Below, piece after piece: positions 34,851 through 44,903 of a stretch of DNA of 60,000 bases. The notes beneath the pieces are model-generated. The model was given only the letters and a program-made list of their open reading frames with translations, did no database searches and was not told the origin of the DNA. The position numbers and the translations under genes were made by a program. The stretch is from Symsagittifera roscoffensis. Lineage: Eukaryota > Xenacoelomorpha > Acoela > Convolutidae. The first letter of the stretch is position 1; every line of letters starts with the position of its first letter. Where the stretch lies: assembly GCF_963678635.1 (NCBI RefSeq), contig NC_087071.1, positions 28,865,325 to 28,925,324 on the forward strand. The letters run 5' to 3'.

Positions 34851-35077
34851 TTAGACAAGTTATATGAATCGTACCTGTGGATATAATCAAGGGTTTTGGA
34901 AAGTTGGAGGAATAGTTCGAGTAGAGTGTAGAAAATTAAAAAAATGTTACAAAAAATGATTAGGATTATTAGAAAAGATTCAAGTATATCAAAAAGAAAT
35001 ATTATCAAGGTTTCAAGTATTGTAAAAAAATGTTTAAAATTTATGAGTATTTGAGTAACTGATTGAGAGAAGAGCAT
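34847..35077 (-). CDS. Small hydrophobic protein, 76 aa
   Basis: ATG at 35077-35075 directly follows a TAA that closes a 51-codon start-less frame. Residues about 19-60 are almost continuous hydrophobic sequence (Ile/Leu/Phe, e.g. FLIILIIFCNIFLIF) with a few acidic residues, enough for two membrane passes. The tail is polar. Its stop overlaps the start of the 62-aa ORF by ATGA. The tight coupling of two hydrophobic ORFs favours real genes over chance, although hydrophobic frames can arise easily in AT-rich DNA. Confidence 0.6.
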   Translation of the reverse strand: MLFSQSVTQILINFKHFFTILETLIIFLFDILESFLIILIIFCNIFLIFYTLLELFLQLSKTLDYIHRYDSYNLSK

Positions 35078-35233
35078 TTAAGAAATGATCTCTTGGTCGA
35101 ATATTTTTTGCTGTTTGAGGCGATTTTCTAGTGTGGTCGGATTATTTATTAGTTTTTTGACAAGTGGGTTGAGTTCTGTAAAAAATTGTTGGGGGCAATT
35201 TTCATGGTGACTGGGAGGTCGTCTTTTTCTTTA
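35078..35233 (-). CDS. Short start-less frame (about 51 codons) abutting the 76-aa ORF
   Basis: Between a TAA near 35233 and a TAA at 35080-35078 the minus strand reads about 51 codons without ATG (Arg/Pro/His-rich start, then FFTELNPLVKKLINN, ending DQEIIS). The stop is immediately followed by the ATG of the next ORF. Composition suits coding, but it is short, so it could be chance or the end of a spliced reading frame. Confidence 0.3.
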
Positions 35234-35675
35234 TTTTTGTTTGTCAAATGATCCGGGGTATGGTGAGATTTTTATACTTTAGGCTAATTAAAATGTTCAT
35301 TTTGTTACTTTAGGCTAAGTTAACAAATTTGCTTTGGGGGTATTCGTGGTCTGAGTTGGGGAAATATTGTTGATCTTTGGGTTATTAGATAAGGGAGGGG
35401 TACGGTATTATGGTGATATTTATTTTAGTTGTCAAGTTGGAGTGGTTTGCTTATTTTTGACCTGGAGGTCGTAAAGTTATAGTTATAGATGTGCCTGGAG
35501 TTCTATATGATTCGTCTAATTGGTCTTAGTTTGAGTTAGAGAAAGTGACGGATTGGATGAATCCTATTGGTCTATTTTGAACTAGAATTATTACGTACTT
35601 GTCAGCATGTTATTTTGAAAAATGTAAATGAAAAATGTTTCGAAGGTTTCAAGATAGTGAAGTATAATGTTAAAA
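35234..35675 (-). other. Non-coding interval between pol and the accessory ORFs
   Basis: About 440 nt with stops in all minus-strand frames. It contains a direct repeat of TACTTTAGGCTAA near 35275 and 35309. It could hold splice or internal initiation signals for the downstream genes. No ORF seen. Confidence 0.5.
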
Positions 35676-38600
35676 TTACTTTTGAAATTCCACTTTCTTT
35701 AAAATTTTAGATTGGGGAATGAATATTTTATAGTTTTTACGTGGTTGATTTCGGAGTCTTGTTGTTTTTCTATTTTCTGATTTGTCGATTTGTTCTTGGG
35801 GTATTATTTGTTCGGTCATTTTTCTATTTTTTCTTTGTTTTGGTGATTCTTTATGGTTTTGTGTATTGATTTTGGTGGCGATTGGTTTTGTGTTTTGATT
35901 TTCGGTGGGGTTATCATTTTGTTCTGTGTTTTTCAGATGTGGTTCATTTTGAATGATTTTTAATCCTGTGAAAGAATATAATTGAGTTAATTCGCGGAGT
36001 GCGTATTCTTTTGGGTAATAAGGTAATAGGTTGTTTCGATGTTGAACGATTTCTTTTTTGTTTGAGTCGGTAATTTTATATGTGACATCAGTGGGTTTTG
36101 CAATTATTTGGTATGGTCCTTTTCGAAGGGGTTGTAATTTTTTAGAAATTCCTTTTTGAGTATTAAAATTAGGTATTAAAACAAATGTTCCAATTTTTAA
36201 TTCGGAGGCTGGTGTAAAACGTGAATTGATTTGTTCATTAATATTTTGTCTTTGTAATAACTTTTTTGTTATTTTTTGATAAATTTCGTTGTGTTTTTTA
36301 TCTCTATTTAGAATCCATTCGGTGTGTGTACCGGAGGCTAGTTTAAGAATTTGTGGGTGATGAAAATGATCTTCATCGTGTGTATGTAAAGGTAGGTTAT
36401 AACAAATTGAGTCTCTATTTGGTTGACAATAACCTTGTGCGTTTTTATGAGAAATTGCTGTAAACATTATTGGTTTGCGTGGCTTTTGGTTAAAAACCAT
36501 TTCGTATGGTGACATTCCTAAAGTTGTCGTAATTTGTGAATTATACGCTAAGGGAAATAATTTTACATCTGCTGACCATTCGGTATATTTTGTATCATTT
36601 CCGTTGATGATACATCTAAGATATTCTTGTAATGAACGGTTCATACCTTCGACTAAGCCGTTTGTCCAAGGTGCATGAGATGTACGTGGTTTGTGTTTAA
36701 TGTTATATAAATGACATAGTGTGATAATTTCATTATTTATGAATTCTGTACCGTTGTCTGTAACTAAAATTTCTGGTAGTCCGAATTTTGCTATCCAGTG
36801 TTCATAGAGTGTTGTGTAAGCGTAATAAGCGTTACAATGTGGTACTGGGTTAAGTGCTACATAATGTGTAAATGCGTCAACAATTACCATAATGTAGGAG
36901 TTTCCTTCGGATGAGGGTGAAATTGGTCCTTTAGTATCAAATGAGATACGATGGTTAAAGTACAAGCTTTGTCCTTTAAAATCTTGTTTTTGTGCTATTT
37001 GTTTTTGATTTGGGTAAGGTTTATTTAGTTGACATACTATACAATCATTGCATAGTACTTTTATCCAAATTGGTGCATTTGGGAAGTAAAAATTTTGTAT
37101 AAAATTTGAATATGTTTTTTCTGATCCAGAGTGTCCTTTAATATTTTGTGTATGTGAAATATTAAAAGCTATAAGAATCATACTTAAAGGGAGACAGGGA
37201 ACTGTAGATTCATTCAGGTTATACTCTAAAAGGTCTGTATTTTCGTTAATTGTTGTGTTGTTAAATTTGCGAAAGTATCGGAGGAGTGTTTTGTTTCCTA
37301 GAATGGTTGAATCTGCTTTGATAGGTTTAGTTTTATATTTGTGCCATGATTTCAGTTGTCGAATTACTGGGTCAAGGTTTTGATATTGTTTCAGTGTTGA
37401 AATTGTAATTATTTCTGTTGGGGGGAGAAAAATGTTTTCGATTTCTAATTTAGATAAGGGTATTGTATCAAGTGGGTCGTGAAGGTCAAAAACTTGATTT
37501 ATTGTGTATTTTGAATCATTTGTTTGTGGTCCTGATAAATTTATTTTATCAGTTAAATCTTCTTTTTCAATTAGTGGAAAATGGTCTTTCTTAGGCAGGT
37601 GTTGTTTTGTTCGTTTTTGTTGGGTGTTATTTTTTATCCATTGAGAATATGGGATTGGTTTGAAAGTTGATGTTCCAAGTAGATCAACTTCATAATGATT
37701 ATTTTGACAATCTAAATAAAGTGGGAAATGTTGTAAATTATTTATTTGTGATTGTTCAATATCAGTTTTTACTGCATATTTGCATTCCAATCGGGGTGAT
37801 GTTTCGTTTTCTGCAAGGTAGAATTTTATGTTTTTGGGTATTTCAACTGTTGTTTTTCGTGTAAGTAATTCAGGTGGTGTATTTCTACTTAAGGTGTCTG
37901 GTAATGCAAGATTTTTTCCTGCAGTCCAAACTATATGTAAGTTTGGAAATTTCATTAGAATTAGTTGAAATCTGTAAACTCGGTGGTTTGGGTTAGATTT
38001 TTGTGTAAAGAGAAAGATGATTGGTTTATGGTCTGTGAATAAAACTGTGGGGTGTTTTGATCCAAGTATCAGAAATTCATATTCTGTCAGTGTATATATT
38101 ATGGCTGTACATTCTCTCATTAGAGTTGAGAGTCGTAGCTCTGCTTGAGTGAATAATCGAGAATTTGCTGATATGAGGTTCATTTTATTTGTACCATTAT
38201 GTGATTGTAATAGTGCTGCACCGATGCCAAAGTTCGAAGCATCGCACATTGCATAAAATGGTTGATTTGAATCTGGAATTGTGTTTGAAATTTGTTCAGT
38301 TAAAAGTTTCTTTACTTCTTCAAATCGTGTTTGATGTTCTGTGTTCCATTCAAAATTATTTTGTTGTCTAAGGATGTTATAAAATGGTCGTAGATATAAT
38401 TGCATTTTATAAACATATTTACTTAAAAAGTTTAACATTCCAAGAAATTCTTGGATTTTCTTTTTATTTGTTGGTGGTTGAAGTTTTTGAATAGCGTCAA
38501 TGCGTGATTTCAATGGAGTGATTGTTTTTCTTTCTATATTATGTCCTAAGAATTTAACTCTTGTCAAAAAGAAGTGTGATTTATCGGGGGCGGCCTTCAG

Positions 38601-41600
38601 ATTTTCGTTCTGAAGTATTTGGTGATATTTTTCTAAAACATTGAACATCTCGTCTTTTGTTTGTGATTGCATAAAAACATCGTCTAAATAGGTGATTGCG
38701 TTTTTCTTGAGTATAGCTGGTCCTATGGATATTCCATAGAATAAGCGGTTGAATTCATATTGTTGGTTTCCGATAACAAATTGTGTTAAACGTCGTGATT
38801 GTTCATCTAGTGGCATTTGATTGTATGCACTATTCATATCGGCGGTTGTAAAGTATTTGCCGTTTATTTTTGTTAAAATAACTTGTATTGGTTCAATGGG
38901 CCAATTACATTTTGATTCATCTATAAGTGAATTGAGGTATCTAGCATCGAGAACGATTTTCAATGATTCTCCTTTAGCTAGAATGATAACAGGGTTGATA
39001 AATGTGTTGCCTTTTGGTTGTTCTTCTTTATTAACTGGTGATATAATGTTGTATTGTTCTAAAATATCGAGTAATCTGTTCACTTTATCATGTAAGTGAA
39101 TTGGTACTTTACTTGCTCTCTGTTTTTTGAAAACTGCGTCTGGTTTTAACGGGAGATGTAGTGATGAACTGATTTTTCCAACATCGAATTTTGATGTTGC
39201 ATAGACTGATGAATATTTAATTAGCTGTTTGGCTAACTTTTCGAATTCGTCTTGTGTTATTTGTGAATGTTGGAAATTAAACATTGTTAAAAATTTCTGT
39301 TGGTCCTCTGTGTAGTTACTTATGTTGAATGTAGGTTTGAAATATGGAGTTTTTGTGAAATAATCCGTATTTCTGTTTTCGTTACTTATTATATTATTTA
39401 TAGATAATTCTTCATTAAGAATTGTAGATTGGCAAATATCTAGTAATTGGAGTATATTATTTACGCGATAGGCTTTTTCGTGTATTGGTGATATTGTAGC
39501 GTTGGTTTTACAATATCCTAAAAGTCCTAAAGGTAATGTTACTTGGTAAGGTGTGTTGTTATAGACATGTAAGGAAATGATATCTGAATTCGAATTTTTC
39601 AAATATTTTATGGATGAGATTGTGATTTTGAAAAATTTGTGAATAGGTTTGAATTCAAAATCTGACATATAAAATTTTTGTTTGTTTTGTTCTTTATCAT
39701 ATTGGTGAACTTGTTTGATTGAAAAATTATAGATATTTCCTGATAGTGGTTTCAAGTGTTTTCTTTGTTGGTTAAATATCGGGTAGAATTTTGAAAAGAA
39801 TGGTGGTTGTTTATTTAATCTTTGAAAAAATGTTAAGGATGTTTCTTTTGTTTTTGTATATTTATCTTTGATTAATATTTTACTATTTAGTATGTTAATT
39901 GTTGGTATATACTTCGAAATAAATGGTATTCCAATGATATTATATTTAATGTCAGTGATATGGAATATTTGTTTAAATGGCTTATTTAAAATTTTGCTTT
40001 GTTCCATTGTTCTGGTGGGGAGGAGAAATAATTGGATTTTTCCGTAGTTTATCAATGTTGATCCTTGTGCTGTTGCTAGTTTGCTGGAGGTTTCAAGAGG
40101 TGTTAGCTTTGGGTGTAAGGTTTTTATTTCATTCCATGTGGGGATGTTTATTATGTTTGATTCTGCTCCTGAATCAATTAAAAAATCTATTTCAAGGTCT
40201 GGTGGTTGAAATTCTTTATTTCTTGGGCTTTCTAAGAGAAATGGTATTGTCCAAATTTTTTCTTTGGGTTGTTCTTTTTGTATATTTTGATAAATGTGGT
40301 TTGTATTCAAGCATTTTGTTTTGGTATTTTTATTGGTTTGATTTGTAGTGTTAATCTCATTTGTTTCTTGTGTCGTTGGTGTGGAATTTATGGGTGTAGT
40401 GTAATAATTTTGAAGAAATTCTGATTGATTTTCATATATGTGTGATGGAAAGGGTTGTTCATATATGACAGATTCATAGTCATTTTCGACTTTTATCATA
40501 TTGATAGAAAGAGTGTTTTCAGTATCACTTTCTGAATCTGATGATGTACAGTTTATTTGATTGAGTTGTAACGTATCAGTTACTGTGTCATCAATACCTG
40601 GAGGGTCTGATGTTGTTTCTGGATTAGATTGTACTTGATTGATTTGTCTTTGATGTTTAGGTGTACTACTTCTGTGGCGATTATTAGAATTATTATAGTT
40701 ATTATTATTCCGGTGTGGTGATTGGGAATAATTTCTATAACGATTATTATAACTTGAGTGTCGATTTTGTGAATTATTTCGCGATCTGTTTTGATAATTG
40801 TTGTTTGGTCTGTTATAGTTCGATCTATTATATGAGTTATTCCTTGATTGATTGTTCGGGTAATTCTGGTTTCGGTTGTTTGAATAACTTCTATTTCGAT
40901 TATAGGAGTAGTTTCTATTCCTATTGTATGATGAATTTCGTGATTGGTTGTTTGGATAGTAGTTATTTCTTGATTGGGAATTAGATCTAGAAACAAATCG
41001 TTGTGTATTTGAATTTGATCTGGAGTAGTTACTTCTACTATTTGGTCTATTGTAGTGATTTTGTGATGAATTTTGTGTATTTCTTCGTTCTGGCGATCTT
41101 CCTCTATAACTTGAGTTATATGGTGATTGATTTCTTGTATAATTTGTATTGTTCGGGAGTGGTTTTCCTGAACTGTTGTTGCTGTGGACTGTTTTGTTCG
41201 GTAGATTTTGATCTTTTTTCATGTATTGATAGAATGATTTATTTGGTTCTTTATATTTTTGAGGTTTATTTTGATTGTCTTGCTGTTTTTGTCTACATTC
41301 GGAAATACTATGTCCGTATCGTCGGCAATAATTACACCATTTTTTGAAAGATGGTTTGCCTTTAAAGTTTGGGTTCTTTTCATAAATATTGAGTATTTCA
41401 GTGATTTTTTCAACGAGGTCTGTCTCTGATTCCTGTATATTATTAATATTAGTGGGAGTCGTTTCAATTCTATTAACGTATTGTAATTTCAGATTTTCCG
41501 TTTCTTCTAGTTTCATCGTGATTTCTGCTTGTTCTAATTTGTCTACTAGTTTTCGAAAATCTAAATCGGGTTCTCGAATTGAAGAAGGATGGGATGCTCT

Positions 41601-43859
41601 CTTTTTTATTGCTATTTTCCTTAATTGTGGTGTTAAGGTCATCATTAAGATTTCTGTCATCTTTGTGTTTTTATAGTCATGTGTATTTAGTGAGTATGCT
41701 TTTCGAACTAGTGTTTCGATTCGTACTGCTATTTGCTTGATGGTTTCGTTTGGTAATCTGCGAATTTCATTACATAAAACTCTTTGTTGTTGTTTGTTTC
41801 TTTCGGAGTCAAACATTTTTGAAAATTCCTGTGTAAACCTTTTCCAGTTTGATTTTATTTCTAGAGGTAGTACTGAAAACCATTTTTGGGCTGCGCCATC
41901 TAAGGTTGTTTGTATTAACGCTGTGCGTCGATGTATCCAATTTTGATGTAGTGGCGTATTAATTGGTTCAGGTCCAATATTTAAAATCAGGTTTGCTGTT
42001 ACTGCATTTAAATAATCTTCTACAGAGTATTCAGGGTCTGTTCCTGTGAAAACCATTAAAGGTTTGTTTGATGTTATTGATGATCCACCCATAAGGTATG
42101 GATTCATTGTCATTTGTAATGATTCTGCTGCATTTGGCATTTGAGAAAAATTTGAAAGTTGGTTTCTTGTTATTTCATGTTGTTGGAGATAATATGGGAG
42201 TGGTATTTCATTTTGCATTTGTGATGCTTGATACGAGTGTGTAGTCATTGGATTTTGTTGTTGAATTGGTTGAAAGGATTGTGTATTAATTAGATTTTGT
42301 TGTTGAATTGGTTGTTGATGTTGTGCATCTATTGGTTGTGGAGAAAAATTTCTATGATTTGTACGTGTTTTCTGTATTCCTTGTCTACGATATTCTTGAG
42401 TATTTGGTGCAAATATATCTGGTTGTAAGAAATCATCATCTGAGGATAAATAATCCATTTGATAAGATGTCTGTTTTTTATTTTTATTTTGTTGAAAAAA
42501 TGGGTAATTTTCACTGTGATCCTGTGGAGGATTTGTTTGGAAATTTATTGAATTAGGTTGGGTCATTGGGTTATCCCAATTTCGAGATCTTGTATATTGG
42601 TTAAAATTTCTTTGTGGTTGGTTATATGTTTTTGAGGGATGTGTATAATTATAATTATGGTCTGCAAAGTTGTTTCTAGTGAATGTTTTGTGTGTTTTTG
42701 ATGGTATTGTCATGGGTCTGTATGTTTGGTAATCCATATGTGAATATTTAGGGGCAACCGAAGGTTTAACGGTTGATTGTAAGGTTACCTGTGTTTGTGA
42801 AGGATTTGTATTTCTTGGTGTTGTTAAATTTGGGCGTATTGGTGAAATACTTTGTTGTGTAGTTGTTGTGTGTACAATTTCTTCATTTATGAAGTGTGAT
42901 GGTGTCTGGATATCTTGTTGAGTAAGATTCCTAGTTCCATTGAGGTTTTCATTGTGTATAACTGTAGAGTTTAAACTATTATTTTGTGTATCGGGTAAAA
43001 ATGTATTATAGTTTAATGGTGTCGCATCAATGGTTAATGGTATTACTTTTACATAATCTCTTATGTAAGATATTGTACTTATTGCTTGACTTGAGATTGT
43101 TTGTGGGAAGCTTATAAATGCGGGATGAGACCATTCGGGGTCCCAAACATAATCTGATTGTTCTGTGATAGCGGTATCATCGTTCGAGTTTTGGGGTCTA
43201 AAATTTTTTCTTGCTTGTGCAATTAAATCAATATTGTGTGTGAAATAATCTATTATGAACCATGCCAAAATTTTTTGTAGATCGTGTTTTGTATGTTGTG
43301 AAACGTCGTCTTTCGTGAAATTTTCTTTAATGATGTTTAAATAACTAGAGAGTAGTGTGATTTCATGTCGTACTTTCAAATGTTTAGATGTTTCTGTCGG
43401 TGAGACATTTGTTATTGGGATTTCGTTTTCTAATATCGAAATATAACTATATATTATTGCGAAAACTTCATTGGTGAATATGGAGTTTGCTCTTTGTGAG
43501 TTATGATATTGGATGCTTTTTATATATTCTGAAAAAACTTTTGAAAATTCTAAATCAAGATCGTCTGTTTGAATTGTATATTTTCTATTATTATGGTTTG
43601 GTGAGGTGAATTCTATGGAGTAGATTCCATACTGTTGCGTTATGTTGCATATATCTTTTAAGTAGTGGTCTATGATTTGTCTTTTGATTTTTACATCTGG
43701 GAACTCTGTTTTACATGGACTGATTCCGGGTTCAAATAAATTTAATAGTAAATTTTTGCAAAATATATGCTGTCCTCTATCAGTGGTTGCATCTACTATA
43801 AAAGGAAAGATTTCATCATCATCTGGACTTTCTTCACCTGGGGTGTGCGTTGAGCTCAT
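35676..43859 (-). CDS. gag-pol: Gag-Pol polyprotein, Ty3/gypsy type, 2727 aa
   Basis: One uninterrupted frame from ATG 43859 to TAA 35676. Residues 1-590 form a long, Gln/Asn-rich N-terminal region. A Ty3-type capsid domain spans about 600-800, with a zinc knuckle CNYCRRYGHSISEC (CCHC) near 840. An Asn/Arg/Ser/Tyr repeat region lies at about 910-1070. The aspartic protease motif is LIDSGAESN near 1225. Reverse transcriptase has YLDD near 1724, and RNase H has DASNFGIGA near 1872 with the later Glu and Asp residues. Integrase has an H/H/C/C zinc region ending CNDCIVC, then D (SFDTKGP, about 2305), D (VTDNGTEF, about 2367) and E (LVEGMNRS) with 35 residues between the last two. A GPY/F motif (LRKGPYQI) lies near 2579. 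No frameshift separates gag from pol, so relative levels must be set by processing or other means. All catalytic residues appear present. Confidence 0.97.
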   Translation of the reverse strand: MSSTHTPGEESPDDDEIFPFIVDATTDRGQHIFCKNLLLNLFEPGISPCKTEFPDVKIKRQIIDHYLKDICNITQQYGIYSIEFTSPNHNNRKYTIQTDDLDLEFSKVFSEYIKSIQYHNSQRANSIFTNEVFAIIYSYISILENEIPITNVSPTETSKHLKVRHEITLLSSYLNIIKENFTKDDVSQHTKHDLQKILAWFIIDYFTHNIDLIAQARKNFRPQNSNDDTAITEQSDYVWDPEWSHPAFISFPQTISSQAISTISYIRDYVKVIPLTIDATPLNYNTFLPDTQNNSLNSTVIHNENLNGTRNLTQQDIQTPSHFINEEIVHTTTTQQSISPIRPNLTTPRNTNPSQTQVTLQSTVKPSVAPKYSHMDYQTYRPMTIPSKTHKTFTRNNFADHNYNYTHPSKTYNQPQRNFNQYTRSRNWDNPMTQPNSINFQTNPPQDHSENYPFFQQNKNKKQTSYQMDYLSSDDDFLQPDIFAPNTQEYRRQGIQKTRTNHRNFSPQPIDAQHQQPIQQQNLINTQSFQPIQQQNPMTTHSYQASQMQNEIPLPYYLQQHEITRNQLSNFSQMPNAAESLQMTMNPYLMGGSSITSNKPLMVFTGTDPEYSVEDYLNAVTANLILNIGPEPINTPLHQNWIHRRTALIQTTLDGAAQKWFSVLPLEIKSNWKRFTQEFSKMFDSERNKQQQRVLCNEIRRLPNETIKQIAVRIETLVRKAYSLNTHDYKNTKMTEILMMTLTPQLRKIAIKKRASHPSSIREPDLDFRKLVDKLEQAEITMKLEETENLKLQYVNRIETTPTNINNIQESETDLVEKITEILNIYEKNPNFKGKPSFKKWCNYCRRYGHSISECRQKQQDNQNKPQKYKEPNKSFYQYMKKDQNLPNKTVHSNNSSGKPLPNNTNYTRNQSPYNSSYRGRSPERRNTQNSSQNHYNRPNSRSNYSRSNSNTQRFVSRSNSQSRNNYYPNNQSRNSSYNRNRNYSYNRNRSYSNNRNQNYPNNQSRNNSYNRSNYNRPNNNYQNRSRNNSQNRHSSYNNRYRNYSQSPHRNNNNYNNSNNRHRSSTPKHQRQINQVQSNPETTSDPPGIDDTVTDTLQLNQINCTSSDSESDTENTLSINMIKVENDYESVIYEQPFPSHIYENQSEFLQNYYTTPINSTPTTQETNEINTTNQTNKNTKTKCLNTNHIYQNIQKEQPKEKIWTIPFLLESPRNKEFQPPDLEIDFLIDSGAESNIINIPTWNEIKTLHPKLTPLETSSKLATAQGSTLINYGKIQLFLLPTRTMEQSKILNKPFKQIFHITDIKYNIIGIPFISKYIPTINILNSKILIKDKYTKTKETSLTFFQRLNKQPPFFSKFYPIFNQQRKHLKPLSGNIYNFSIKQVHQYDKEQNKQKFYMSDFEFKPIHKFFKITISSIKYLKNSNSDIISLHVYNNTPYQVTLPLGLLGYCKTNATISPIHEKAYRVNNILQLLDICQSTILNEELSINNIISNENRNTDYFTKTPYFKPTFNISNYTEDQQKFLTMFNFQHSQITQDEFEKLAKQLIKYSSVYATSKFDVGKISSSLHLPLKPDAVFKKQRASKVPIHLHDKVNRLLDILEQYNIISPVNKEEQPKGNTFINPVIILAKGESLKIVLDARYLNSLIDESKCNWPIEPIQVILTKINGKYFTTADMNSAYNQMPLDEQSRRLTQFVIGNQQYEFNRLFYGISIGPAILKKNAITYLDDVFMQSQTKDEMFNVLEKYHQILQNENLKAAPDKSHFFLTRVKFLGHNIERKTITPLKSRIDAIQKLQPPTNKKKIQEFLGMLNFLSKYVYKMQLYLRPFYNILRQQNNFEWNTEHQTRFEEVKKLLTEQISNTIPDSNQPFYAMCDASNFGIGAALLQSHNGTNKMNLISANSRLFTQAELRLSTLMRECTAIIYTLTEYEFLILGSKHPTVLFTDHKPIIFLFTQKSNPNHRVYRFQLILMKFPNLHIVWTAGKNLALPDTLSRNTPPELLTRKTTVEIPKNIKFYLAENETSPRLECKYAVKTDIEQSQINNLQHFPLYLDCQNNHYEVDLLGTSTFKPIPYSQWIKNNTQQKRTKQHLPKKDHFPLIEKEDLTDKINLSGPQTNDSKYTINQVFDLHDPLDTIPLSKLEIENIFLPPTEIITISTLKQYQNLDPVIRQLKSWHKYKTKPIKADSTILGNKTLLRYFRKFNNTTINENTDLLEYNLNESTVPCLPLSMILIAFNISHTQNIKGHSGSEKTYSNFIQNFYFPNAPIWIKVLCNDCIVCQLNKPYPNQKQIAQKQDFKGQSLYFNHRISFDTKGPISPSSEGNSYIMVIVDAFTHYVALNPVPHCNAYYAYTTLYEHWIAKFGLPEILVTDNGTEFINNEIITLCHLYNIKHKPRTSHAPWTNGLVEGMNRSLQEYLRCIINGNDTKYTEWSADVKLFPLAYNSQITTTLGMSPYEMVFNQKPRKPIMFTAISHKNAQGYCQPNRDSICYNLPLHTHDEDHFHHPQILKLASGTHTEWILNRDKKHNEIYQKITKKLLQRQNINEQINSRFTPASELKIGTFVLIPNFNTQKGISKKLQPLRKGPYQIIAKPTDVTYKITDSNKKEIVQHRNNLLPYYPKEYALRELTQLYSFTGLKIIQNEPHLKNTEQNDNPTENQNTKPIATKINTQNHKESPKQRKNRKMTEQIIPQEQIDKSENRKTTRLRNQPRKNYKIFIPQSKILKKVEFQK

Positions 43860-44301
43860 TTTTTCGTTCGATGACTGTTAATATGTAATTATTAATGTGT
43901 CGAATTGGTTGATTCCAATTGTATAAATGTACTGGTTTGTGTTTATACTGCTTTTTTATTCTTCTTTTTCCTCTTTTTGATGAATTTGAAGTTGTTTCTG
44001 AGTCAGAGAAACATAATTGATCGTGAAGTGGGTAATTTTTATCTATTGATTCTTTTAGTTTGTAAAGTTCGTCTAAACTGTTGGTTTCTGATTCTGAAAA
44101 TGCGTTTCGATTTTTTGAAAATCTTTTTCGTGTTATTTGTCTTTGTTTCGTTATTATTTTTCTTTTTAGTGTTTGTCGTTTTGTTCGAATGTATCCAACT
44201 GTTTGTGTATGAGGTGTGATTACAAGGTCGTATTTTTTGTTATCTATTTCACAATTGTGTAAAACGATTGTTTGTTTATTTCCTAGGTTTTTAAATGACA
44301 T
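43834..44301 (-). CDS. Basic 155-aa protein upstream of gag
   Basis: ATG at 44301-44299; stop TGA at 43836-43834. The ORF overlaps the gag start by 26 nt in a different frame. The protein is Lys/Arg/Thr-rich, with a basic cluster (TKRQTLKRKIITKQRQITRKR) near residues 39-60 and a second (KRGKRRIKKQYKHK) near 110. Acidic/Ser-rich stretches lie between them. No membrane segment. The basic patches suggest RNA binding or nuclear targeting, like retroviral regulatory proteins. This is inference. Ribosomes would meet this ATG before that of gag, so gag probably needs leaky scanning, reinitiation or splicing. Confidence 0.7.
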   Translation of the reverse strand: MSFKNLGNKQTIVLHNCEIDNKKYDLVITPHTQTVGYIRTKRQTLKRKIITKQRQITRKRFSKNRNAFSESETNSLDELYKLKESIDKNYPLHDQLCFSDSETTSNSSKRGKRRIKKQYKHKPVHLYNWNQPIRHINNYILTVIERKNELNAHPR

Positions 44302-44818
44302 AAGGTTTAGGATGACGGATGCAAAAGGTTGTTAAATGATTTCTATTTTCCTAAACTGTTAGTTCTTACGATTTTTTGGTTAGCTTAACCTGGGTCTATT
44401 TGTTCAGGGTTGGAGAGAAAAGTATATCGATTCCGAAGAATGATTTTTTACTTTCTCGTGGCTAGTATAAGTTAAGGTGTTAACTTACTTAATCTTACTT
44501 AGGGGTAGTGATTGTGTTCAAGGGTTGGAGAATAGTAAATCGATCCACAAGGTTCAGGTATAATTAGAACGCGAGTAGTTCGTTAGATACTATTTTAAAC
44601 TTACTAAGTCTAAGATTTATCCTGGGTCTGTTAAGAGGGGGGGTCAAGTGAAGGATGAATAACCGAAGTTCTTCACTGTTTATCCTAATTTGAATGATTA
44701 GTTTTGTTTAAAAATTTCTATTAGTCTTGGGTCCTTAGAAAGGGTTGGGTAGTGAATCGACGTTTGAGGTCGTTAGACACTAATTAAGTGGGTGGGGGAG
44801 AACAAAGTTGTTCTATTT

Positions 44819-44903
44819 GATCCAAGGATAAGCCTTGATGATCAAATTTGAAATTTAATTAAGTAGAAAATGATTTAAGATCCAAGGATAAGCCTTGATG
44901 ATC
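44819..44903. repeat. 25-bp direct repeat, two copies, with internal hairpin
   Basis: GATCCAAGGATAAGCCTTGA followed by TGATC occurs at 44819-44843 and 44879-44903, 60 bp apart. Each copy contains the inverted repeat CAAGG/CCTTG around ATAAG. The exact conservation inside a variable leader suggests a functional RNA or protein-binding site. Confidence 0.8.

Noticed and set aside
40580-40996. 138-codon minus-strand ORF, Ile/Thr-rich, inside gag
   Set aside because: Alternate frame of the Asn/Arg/Tyr repeat region; the repeat keeps all frames open.
39977-41347. Plus-strand ORFs of 89-123 codons opposite gag-pol
   Set aside because: Antisense to the gag-pol reading frame and explained by its low G/T content; no motifs.
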